Of a stretch of 64,000 nt of DNA, positions 56,250-64,000 are shown piece by piece. Position numbers and translations under genes: made by a program. The notes under the pieces are model-generated. The model saw only the letters and a list, made by a program, of their open reading frames with translations. It made no database searches and had not been told where the DNA came from. Origin of the DNA: Sorghum bicolor (taxonomy: Eukaryota; Streptophyta; Magnoliopsida; Poales; Poaceae); contig NC_012871.2 in NCBI RefSeq assembly GCF_000003195.3, positions 2,529,997 through 2,593,996 on the forward strand. The letters are read 5' to 3'. Every line of letters begins with the position of its first letter. The first letter of the stretch is position 1.

Positions 56250-57179
56250 TGCACATATGATTGCAGCCATTACTGTTAAGAGGTGCCAGACCACGAGGTC
56301 GCGGCGAACATTGGAGGAAGGTTTGTTCCAGAATCGGTGGGCTCGAGACGTCGTGGGTGCCCCAACCACGCAAGTGCTATGCCAGTACTTGCAAATCTGG
56401 AGGCTGCTCGGCGATGTCGTTTTGGAACCCCTTCAGCCTGAGCCTGATCGCTTCGTCTGGAAGTGGTCTGCGGATGGGAATTACTCGGCTTCATCGACCT
56501 ATCGCGCCTTCTTCGTAGGGTCCACTTCGTTGCCTGGGGCTGCAGAGCTATGGAAGACAAAAGCCCCTGGGAAGGTCAAATTCTTCTTTTGGTTGGCTCT
56601 TCATCGTCGTCTTTGGACAGCGGAACGTCGGAGGCGGCACGGGCTTCAGGATCACGGTGAATGCATACGGTGCGGTCAGGAGCCAGAAACAGCATCACAT
56701 CTGTTTCTGGGATGTGTGTTTGCAAGAGAAATTTGGTTCAAGCTACTGCATCCGATTGGATGGGTCTCCCTAATGCCGCAACAAGAAGAGATTTTGGCCG
56801 ATTGGTGGCTTCGGCTCCCGGGTGAGGCAAGGCCAGTGTTCGACTCCATCCTGCTGCTGGCCTGTTGGAATCTCTGGAAAGAAAGAAATAATAGAACCTT
56901 CCGTGATTCGTCGTCTACCGCCCAGGATTTGTTCCTTGCAATCGTCGCTGAGGGGGAGTTGTGGGTTCAGGCGGGGTTTAAGTCCCTGAATGCTGCTTGC
57001 TGCACTTGGTCGCATTTCTTTCCAGCGTTGTAAATTTGTAATAACAAACTCTTGCTTCAAGTAGCTAGGGGGCGTCGGCAGTGCTTGAGGGCTCCTCGCC
57101 CACTTCGGCCAGGCGTTTGTAACTGTTTTCCTTTCCTCCGCTTAATGAAATACGAGCTCATCGATCGAGAAAAAAAAAG
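56250..57179 (+). mobile_element. 5'-truncated LINE fragment with zf-RVT domain and A-tail
   Basis: The open frame at 56257-57033 encodes the C-terminal end of a LINE polyprotein. WKWSADGNYSASSTYRAFF, then WKTKAPGKVKFFFWLALHRRLWTAERRRRHGL, then CIRCGQEPETASHLFLGCVFAREIWF form the reverse-transcriptase zinc-binding domain (zf-RVT), with CxxC...HxxxxC spacing. A Trp-rich CWNLWKERNNRTF follows. No reverse transcriptase or endonuclease is present, so it is a dead 3' fragment. About 140 bases after the stop is an A-run (57170-57178) marking the 3' end. The uninterrupted frame suggests a young insertion. Confidence 0.88.
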
Positions 57180-57660
57180 ACATCTTGCGCCGCCGGTGAT
57201 TGGTTGGGGAACCGATGCAAGGGCCATGGCAGAGGAAGCTGAAGGCGTGCTTTCCCTAGGAACATGTGCAGGTGCTATGGCGGAGGAATCTGATGCGTGC
57301 GTCGCTTGTGCGCGGAAAGAAGGCATCTCCCGCGCGGGAAAGCTTCGCGGGCACGCGCAGAAGCCGAATAGCGAGCGGCGCAGGATATCCATCTTTGGAT
57401 GGCAAAATTTCCGGGATCGAGAGTTTTCCAATTTGAAGACTCATCTAGACAATTTGTTGAAAGCTGTTGTTTCATCATATTAGCCAAATTTACATTTAAA
57501 GAATGATTTACATACTCTATGGTTTTTGGCCTAGTTTTCATTAAAAAAAAACGGGCGGAACACTTATCCTTTTCTTTCTTTCTTTGTTTCTCTATCTAAC
57601 AATAGAAATCGCGACAAAAAAATTTAGCGTCTTTTTTTTTTTTAAAAAAAATATCCCTAG
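57180..57660. other. Intergenic, possible MITE right half
   Basis: GC-rich text with repeated ATGGC(A/G)GAGGAA (57227 and 57280), then TTGAAGACTCAT...CCAAATTTACATTTAAAGAATGATTTAC at 57437-57512, similar to the right half of the MITE at 55177-55455. No gene recognised. Confidence 0.45.
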
Positions 57661-58490
57661 TGACAGCATCCAGGTGCGTCAAGTCTGACCTGATCATCGC
57701 CGGCGGCCGCTCCTGGCGCATCGCCTTCTACTCCAACGGCAGGCTCGTCGGCACCACCGCATCCATGTCCCTCGCTCTTCCACTTGGCTCCTGATGATGG
57801 ACGACGACAACACAACAGCCGACGAGGACAACACAACGGCCGGCGTCTGTCCCAGCATATCGTGAAGGCGGCCCGGTCGCCGCCTCGCCGGCGGTTTGCA
57901 AGGAGGAATTTTTGGGTTTGGCGAAGGAGAGGAGGGGCACCACCAGCTTTGTGCGCATCCCCGACATGCACCAGGAGGCGTTCGATCGAGGCTCTGCTGC
58001 AATACGTCTACGACACCGACATGTCGCCGCCGGAGATTGCCATGAACTCGTCGGAACATGGGCGCCGTGCTAGCCGAGGATTTGCTTTGCCGCTGCGGAT
58101 CGATATGTGACCTGAAAGATGTGAAGATGCTGGCTGAGAACACAAGCTGTGCAATCATGTCGGTGTGGGCACAGCCTTGCCGATGTTGGCACTGGCGGAG
58201 CGCTACCAGTTCTGCATGCTAGCTTAATTAAGAAGATATGCCTAGGGTTCATTGGTTCTTGCAGGAAACACAAGGCCGGTCATGGCGACCAGTGAGTGAC
58301 ATCGAGATTCCAGCGAGAAGTAGCTCATCTGTTGTCAAGGACGTAAAATCCACGACATTTTGGATGCAAAGGATCGAGGCAAAGAGGAGGCGTCTCATCA
58401 ACGTTTGTATTTTCGCTTTCCGTTTCATCTTGCCATTCTTATTGTTTTCTGTTTGTTACAACTTACAGAACAGTAGATGCCGGCCTTTTT
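57661..58490 (+). pseudogene. MATH-BTB pseudogene, paralogue of the 53014-53958 gene
   Basis: Pieces in shifting frames: a MATH remnant (CVKSDLIIAGGRSWRIAFYSNG at about 57674); BTB parts LGLAKERRGTTSFVRIPDMHQEAFE (about 57915-57985), LLQYVYDTDMSPPE (57992) and AADRY (58098); then LAENT and MLALAERYQF (about 58183). A last piece at 58293-58460 runs IPARSSSSVVKDV...IEAKRRRLINV into a hydrophobic FAFRFILPFLLFSVC. The order and the final hydrophobic helix match the intact BTB gene, which lies 4 kb away in opposite orientation. Several frameshifts, stops and deletions make it non-functional. It keeps a MATH trace the intact gene lacks. Confidence 0.75.
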
Positions 58491-59756
58491 CTATTGATAA
58501 ACTATGGAGGCTTATTACGGCTGACCTGAACATTGTGTTAAATCATACTATATGCATAATTTTGTGATGCTTGGTTGGTCATTTTCATCGCCAAATTAAG
58601 GTTAAGAGAAGATAATTCCATATTTTGGTGTTGGGTTAAAGTTTATTTTGCCCAGGGTATGTGCCCTGACTCTCTCACGCATTGGATTCGCTTTGAGAAG
58701 TGTGCAAACACACATCTCAATACAGTTTTGCATTGAGATATGTGTTTGCACACTTCTTAAAGTGAATTTAATGAGTGGGAGAGTGAGAGCATGTGTCCTT
58801 AAGGATAAAAAAACTGCTTCCAGCCATAACAAATAAACTATACTTTTTTTAAATACTAGTTTCATGTCTGTGTATTGCAACGGGAGTAGAAGTGTAAAAC
58901 ATTAGACCGGCCAGCACAATGTGATAAAGAATGACAATACATTGCGCCTGTACGTTTACTGTAAGGACAGTAAAACATTATACCAGCACAATATAATAAA
59001 GCGTGACAATACATTGCTACGGGCATTAAACGTTTCTCAATGAATATTTTTAGACAGCTCAAATCATGGCACAGATACCAGACTAAAGGCCTCTGTGGAA
59101 TTCCTGCTTCCTGCGTTTCCATGTGAAAATGAACTGGTTTCTCTGAAATTCCTGCTCAATTTCTATAAAATTACTGTATTCCATAGCTATTTTTCTTAGA
59201 AACAAAAGGACATGATTGAGGAGCAAATTGTCTAGCTTGTTCGACTAATCTATGAGCACCTCATTTTAGTAGCAGAATATGAAGGAAAATATATGTTTAA
59301 ATAATTCAGAGGTGTGCCCAGTAACAGAAACAAGATCACAACAACAGGCAGGCCAAAACAACATGATTGCAAGTTAACAATAGATTCTTAGACTGCTAAC
59401 AAGTTTGCGATTTCAATACATCATAAGAAATCTGGCCAAACGTACGTGCAGGCCCTCAGAACACAGTAGAGTAGCTTGTCATAACTCTTCAATACAAGTA
59501 TCTGTACCCTCGTTTGACAAAGAAATGAACAAATAATAGTGGACTTGCAGACTACACAACCTAAACTTTTTTTTGCTTTTTTTATATGAAGTCATATAGA
59601 AATCTAGCAATAGAGCTGGATATGTTCATAGTAATAAGTTTCACCTTACTTGAAATACTATAACTTAAAGAACATTGTAACGAATCCTTCAGAACACATT
59701 ATTTATTCATCTCTTAGTTGATCTTGTATTCTTGTGTAATTATACCAAAAGCTGTG
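58491..59756. other. Intergenic with a pair of local repeats
   Basis: An inverted repeat lies at about 58692-58757, where TTTGAGAAGTGTGCAAACAC pairs with GTGTTTGCACACTTCTTAAA. A 20-base direct repeat AATACATTGC with flanking TGACA occurs at 58933 and 59010. No gene recognised. The stretch next to 59759 may be 3' flank of the receptor-kinase pseudogene. Confidence 0.45.
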
Positions 59757-59758
59757 CT

Positions 59759-60782
59759 TTAGGAATTTGAAGGTCCAGACTTTCTGATGAGCCCTTGATA
59801 AACCTCTTTCATTGTTGGCCGTGCTTGAGGAGAAGCTTGCAAACAAGCCCGTGCTATCTTAGCTAGTTCAATCACATTATTCTCCTCTATTTCTGTTGGC
59901 GGGAAAAGGCTTTGGTCGAGATTTTCCTTGACTAGCATATGATCCTCTATATGACATTAGAGTACGTCTCCTGGATGTTTTCCCCCAATAGCACCTCCAG
60001 CACAATCACACCAAAGATATAAACATCGCACTACTCTGTCACCACAGAGTATGACATCTCTATTCCAAAGAAAATCAGAGTATCAGTAGCTAGGCTTATT
60101 TCTTCCAAAAAGACTAGTTGTTTTTAGTGGTTGACAGAAAAGACATACCTGGAGCTATGTACCCATATGTTCCTGCTAAGGCACTCCAATTACTCCAATT
60201 TGATGAATCAGGCCATAGAATTCTCACAGTGCCTTTGTGCTTACAATTGTCAAACCTTTACTAAGATTTCAATTTCAGAGTGAAACCTTGTTTCATCATC
60301 AGTCTCCTCGTCTGCTGGGCGAAGCTTCTTCACGGCTACTAGATGTCCGAGTTGTGCTTTGTACACTGAGCCATATCCTCCCGTTCCAATGATATCATCA
60401 AATTTCATGTCGCTGAAATTTCCAGTTGCCCTGACCATATCATCAAATGCTAGTTTTCCATCAAAGTTCCATACGGAGAACACTTCTCTTATTTCAACAG
60501 CAACCTTTTCTTGTTGTTTTCCCTTTTCGTAGAAGAGCATAACAGTGGCAACAATTGTAAGAGCAATAACTGCACATACTGGAACAAAAACTGCAACCAT
60601 CAGAGAATGGAATTTTTCTTTCCCCTTGTGATGATCTGGTGTTGCTGGAGGAAATGGTGCAAGCTAGTTTGTGAGATTGCCACACAGACCTTTATTATGG
60701 ACAAACCAATCTATTGACACGTTTTGTAGATGCAGCGGTCCTTCCAAGTTGTTATAAGAGACATCTACAGTTCTCAGACTAA
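59759..60782 (-). pseudogene. LRR receptor-kinase pseudogene with central kinase deletion
   Basis: On the minus strand, from 60782: the last LRR piece VDVSYNNLEGPL, NKGLCGN, an in-frame stop at 60666-60664, a membrane segment (VFVPVCAVIALTIVATVMLFY), then the N-lobe FDDIIGTGGYGSVYKA and HLVAVKKL. The frame ends at 60250. Text resumes with GTYGYIAP near 60160, a GT-AG intron (60148-60060), and a final exon to TAA at 59759 with VYIFGV (stop replacing Lys just before), and ARACLQASPQARPTMKEV in another frame. The catalytic loop and DFG region are missing. The type is that of the MIK2/LRR-XII-like kinases (inferred). Non-functional. Confidence 0.82.
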
Positions 60783-61075
60783 CCATAATTGCAAAAAGGC
60801 CCGGAGCTTTGCGCTTTAAGAAGAAGACCACTCATACAGATTGAGAAAACCCCCGAACCATAATTGCAAAAAGCTCCAGAGCTTTGCGCTTTAAGAAGAA
60901 GACCACTCATACATGTTGAAAAAACCCCCGAACCTCGTACGGCATAAATTTCCCCCAAGGGGGTTCGATCCCCGGCCAGCAGAGTGCCGCATACAGCATA
61001 AATTGCCCCCAAGGGGGTTCTCGATCCCCGGCCAGTAGGGTGCTACAGGAGTGCTAGACCAATCGGACTAGCTTC
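60782..61075 (-). mobile_element. tRNA-type SINE-like insertion with internal tandem duplications
   Basis: On the minus strand the block starts with box-A-like TAGTCCGATTGGTCTAGCAC (about 61070-61051) and box-B-like GGGGATCGAACCCCC. Two 75-base units (60782-60856 and 60857-60931) and two 53-base units (about 60942-60994 and 60996-61047) are tandem duplications. It disrupts the receptor-kinase pseudogene on its LRR side. No target duplication was found, so SINE assignment is moderate. Confidence 0.5.
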
Positions 61076-61547
61076 CGTTGGCAGAGATGGGATAGGTAGA
61101 TAAGAGAAAAGAAATATATATGATTGGACAGAAGATTATTCTGAAACTATTTAGTGGGAAGATAGTTTTTATGTATAGTGTCTACATAGATTAATAGACA
61201 CAGAAATTTAAGTGTAGTTAACTAGCATTGGGATTTCCCTTAGGCAAGGGAACCAACCAGTAAAGTGTATATATTCTAGTAACATAATGCATACCAACCA
61301 AGAAGAAACACAAATTGCATGATATCCCCAAATTCTGTTCCAATAAACTTCACTTTATCCAGCTAGATCGAAAGAGAAAAAGAAAGACCGAAGAACCGTA
61401 TCTTAGCCATGGATCGACAAATGACAATGAAAAAGTTGATCTTGAGTGGCTGTAAAGCTTTACCATGATGGCAATTAATTGCAGAACACAAAGTTACATT
61501 ACACACATCCAAATTCTGTTACAGAGGCTCACACATCACAGCTAGCT
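61076..61547. other. Intergenic, nothing recognised
   Basis: No coding or structural feature recognised. Confidence 0.35.
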
Positions 61548-61549
61548 TA

Positions 61550-61791
61550 GGCCTTGTTTACTTCGGATTTTTTTTGCAAAATTGCTACAGTAACTCTTTT
61601 GTTTGTATGTGACAAATATTGTCCAACCATAAACTAACTAGGCCAAAAGATTCGTCTCATAAATTTCGACCAAACTGTACAATTACTTTTTATTTTCATC
61701 TATATTTAATACTCAATGCATGTGTCTAAAAATTCGATGTGACGGAAAATCTTGAAAATTTTTGGGTTTTGGGGTGGAAGTAAACAAGGCC
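61550..61791 (-). mobile_element. MITE, GGCCTTGTTTAG family, copy 15
   Basis: 242 bases, ends GGCCTTGTTTACTTCGG and GGAAGTAAACAAGGCC, flanked by TTA (61547-61549 and 61792-61794). Core reversed. Confidence 0.92.
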
Positions 61792-61837
61792 TTACAACAA
61801 AACTACAACAATTCATCACACAGTACGTATGCAATGG

Positions 61838-62520
61838 TTTTTTTTTGAGTAAACAGGAGGGGCAAGGCCCCTACTGAAAATGAATTAAACCCAGAAAGAG
61901 TTCGAGTACAAAAACAGAGAAGGATTAGAGAAAGAGGACAAGGCTAGCCTAGGAAACAAAAAAAGAAACAAAGAAAAGACTCCACAGGATTAGAAGAAAC
62001 CAGGCTATGTGAGATTTGCAATCCATTGATCTAAGCTATTTGAGATGCTGTGTTTCACCCTGTACTTGAGTAGACCTATTTCTCTTCTGAAGTCTTCTTT
62101 GGAATTCAGAATAAGCGGATTGATCTGCCTGAAGATTAAGTCGTTTCTAGCTTTCCAGATCACCCAACACATCAGAATTATGATCTCCATGAAGAAAGAT
62201 ACTGATAGCTGGTTCCTGAAACTCTGAAGAACTTGGAACGCTTCTAGATCATTGGGTACTTGGACATTTATCCATGCCCAACACTGAGTAGCAAAGGGGC
62301 ATTGCAAAAGAAGGTGCATCAATGTTTCCTCCATTCTGCTGTTGCAGAGGACACGGCTATAGTCCTCTAGATTCATATTTTTCCTTCTCAAAAGTTCCCT
62401 TGTGCTGATTCTATCCTTTAAGACTAACCAGAAGAACACTTTATGTTTGCAAGGCACGACAGGATAAAGCAAACAGAAAAGCACATAATACATGAATTGC
62501 CAGCTTTGCTTCTCTATATC
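61838..62520 (-). mobile_element. 5'-truncated LINE fragment with zf-RVT domain
   Basis: On the minus strand, a frame ending with a stop at 62005 encodes HKVFFWLVLKDRISTRELLRRKNM, CNSRMEETLMHLLLQCPFATQCWAWI and MCWVIWKARNDLIF, the zf-RVT part of a LINE polyprotein. The 3' trailer runs to AGGGGCCTTGCCCCTCCTG, a small stem-loop, then an A-run (T-run at 61838-61845 on the plus strand). No reverse transcriptase remains. It is a different LINE lineage from the fragment at 56250 by sequence. The left limit near 62520 is approximate. Confidence 0.82.
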
Positions 62521-62526
62521 TCTTGC

Positions 62527-62534
62527 TATATATA
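62527..62534 (+). promoter_or_regulatory. TATA box of the alpha-amylase/trypsin inhibitor gene
   Basis: TATATATA lies 88 bases before the ATG at 62622, a normal spacing for a plant TATA box with a short 5' UTR. It sits at the edge of the LINE relic, which may have truncated the upstream promoter. Confidence 0.5.
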
Positions 62535-62621
62535 CAGGAGTAGGTACGTACCTACACAATACGTACGTACGCTTGTACACTAAAAGTGCTGCGTCAGGAA
62601 ATAAATAGTCGTAGCAAAAAT

Positions 62622-63121
62622 ATGGTGTGCGGCAATCATCTCCTCCTCCTCCTCTCCGCCGCCGGCGTCCTGCTCTCCGTTCTCGCGGCCTGCACCGCCA
62701 CCAGCGCAGCGACCCGACGGCGTGCGCTCCAGGGATGGCCATCCCGATCCCGCCCGTGCCAAGCTGCCGTATCTACGCGGTCAGCCGGACCTGCGGACTC
62801 GGCGGGCCCTACGGTCCCGTCGCTGATCCCTCGCCGGTGCTCAAGGAGAGGTGCTGCCAGGAGCTCGCCGCAGTGCCGTCGCGGTGCCGGTGCGACGCTC
62901 TGTACTACATGATGGACACCGAGTTCGGCCGCCTGCAGGATTTCAGGGGCTGCACCAGGGAGATGCAGAGGGACTTGGCTCGCCGCCTGACGAGGGCGGA
63001 GGAGTGCAACCTGCCGACGGTCGACGGCGGCATGTGCCACTCGCTCGCTAGCTCTAGGCCCGGCATATATAGAATTACTTTCCACAAACTGACCATGAAA
63101 GCGCCGTCGTCTCATGTGTAG
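62622..63121 (+). pseudogene. Cereal-type alpha-amylase/trypsin inhibitor with a frameshift after the signal peptide
   Basis: The ATG at 62622 opens a hydrophobic signal peptide (LLLLLSAAGVLLSVLAACTATSAA). The mature region is in another frame from 62711 to the stop at 63121: ACAPGMAIP, PSCRIYAVSRTCG, ERCCQEL, SRCRCDALYYMMD, FRGCTREMQRDLA, EECNLP, MCH. All ten cysteines of the family are present in order. A single base is missing at about 62709-62711 between signal and mature part, so the protein as read would be garbage after residue 29. Initiation at ATG 62735 would make an unsecreted mature domain. Such proteins are secreted seed or vegetative defence inhibitors of insect and endogenous hydrolases. 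Either a young pseudogene or a base-calling error. No intron, as usual. Confidence 0.82.
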
Positions 63122-63202
63122 TAGTTCATATCATGTATACCGAGAATAACTAGCGTTTCATGCGGATGCATCTTGGAATGATCTGTGTATCATATCTGTA
63201 TG

Positions 63203-64000
63203 TGTTAGAAGATTTGGGCTGGCCCAAATAAGATTCTCACTCACACATGCATAATATATATGGTGGGGAACTTTAATCCTATATTGCTATTGCTACTTTA
63301 GGAGAAGTAAGGCCAACTTAAAAAGTTAAGTTGTCTTTATCGAGTTGAAGTTATGAGGGAGAGAAAAAGGAAGAAAAACACGTACTCGCTCGCCTCATCA
63401 GCGTGGCCAAGGCAATGGGCATGGGCGCGCGACATGTGTGTGACAGTGTGAATGGTCTAGCAAAATTTCACGCCTTGTGCTTGCGGGTGAGCTACTTTCT
63501 TTTGCTAATCTATAATTTTGCATACATGAAGAAAAATGCACTGGCTTATTTTGGCGAGCAATTATTCTTGCATTAATGGTGATTGCTCAAGCTGATTAAC
63601 GGCAGGTCAATTGTGTTAGTGCTGTGATTGAGCAGCTAATTACTTTCCTTAGCCGCGACCCGTGTGTATATAATGGGACGAGACGTCGTTCTCAGAATAC
63701 AGAGAACTCATCTCTTCCCTTTACCACTGTGTTGCGCTGCCGTCATCTTCTCCATCCCGACGTCGATGTGATATTGGCACCGGGAGAGCAGGTCTCTGAA
63801 GCCTGGCGTATCAGGTTTTTGGGAAGCGCCGTCGCGACTACTCGCTGGACGTCTTCTTCCTTGTACGCCGTGTTCGCCGATCTCCATCGACGATCTACTT
63901 CATCTAATTTTGCACTATTTAGCGCTGACAATCCCACTGTAAGAATGTCTATTCTTTCTTTGTTATTCGTTCTTTTGTTCCTACTGTCATTAATACTAAA
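63203..64000 (+). mobile_element. Possible left end of an LTR retrotransposon, cut by the window edge
   Basis: TGTTAGAAGATTTGGGCTGG at 63203 looks like an LTR start. A TATATAA box is at 63667-63673. Further right, GGGAGAGCAGGTC...TTTTTGGGAAGCGCCGTCGCGACTACTCGCTGG resembles leader sequence of grass copia elements. A clear primer-binding site and LTR end are not identified and there is no coding region before the edge. Tentative. Confidence 0.4.

Noticed and set aside
58238..58567. A 109-codon frame as a separate small membrane protein
   Set aside because: Its content aligns with the C-terminal end of the BTB gene and belongs to the MATH-BTB pseudogene.
62005..62742. A 245-codon minus-strand frame as a host gene
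   Set aside because: Its C-terminal two thirds are LINE zf-RVT; the N-terminal part is antisense to the inhibitor gene.

Overview
This is a plant nuclear window from a grass, most likely an Andropogoneae species such as Sorghum (inferred). The signs are spliced, GC-rich coding exons; a cereal-type alpha-amylase/trypsin inhibitor; a nuclear copy of the mitochondrial ribosomal protein L5 gene, a transfer known from grasses; and a very dense load of small inverted-repeat transposons. Nothing prokaryotic (operons, CRISPR, origins) is present.

Layout. 1-5960: a decayed Ty1/copia retrotransposon with short LTRs. One hAT-type element has landed inside its coding region (exact 8-bp duplication), and the end of a second appears in its 5' LTR. 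5961-22500: gene-poor DNA holding a CACTA end, a SINE with a perfect 9-bp target duplication nested in an older inverted-repeat element, a Stowaway element, a decayed retroelement gag region, one nuclear tRNA-Thr(AGU) gene, a strong hairpin, and two local tandem duplications cut by transposons. 22574-25962 (minus): an intact two-exon BAM/CLAVATA1-type LRR receptor kinase. 26100-45500: about 19 kb with no gene I can support, dominated by inverted-repeat elements, a Helitron-like end, microsatellites and a CACTA end.

45537-53958 is the second gene cluster: an LRR receptor-like pseudokinase (plus, four exons, one of 23 nt), nuclear-encoded mitochondrial ribosomal protein L5 (plus, two exons), and a BTB/POZ protein with a C-terminal membrane segment (minus, one exon). 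54000-64000 is transposon-rich. It holds two LINE 3' fragments, a wrecked MATH-BTB paralogue of the BTB gene, a broken LRR receptor-kinase pseudogene, a tRNA-type SINE-like insertion, an alpha-amylase/trypsin inhibitor gene with a one-base frameshift after its signal peptide, and probably the left end of another LTR element at the right edge.

The genes do not form a pathway. Two are receptor-like membrane proteins, one apparently a catalytically dead kinase. The most informative content is the nested, datable transposon history. One roughly 240-bp family is present about 15 times, and 11 of those copies are flanked by recognisable 3-bp duplications that are often not the TTA/TAA usual for Tourist/Harbinger elements. 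I found no clear candidate for a wholly new system; the best leads are the pseudokinase, the tail-anchored BTB lineage, the mobile-element family and the uncharacterised hairpin at 15007-15079.
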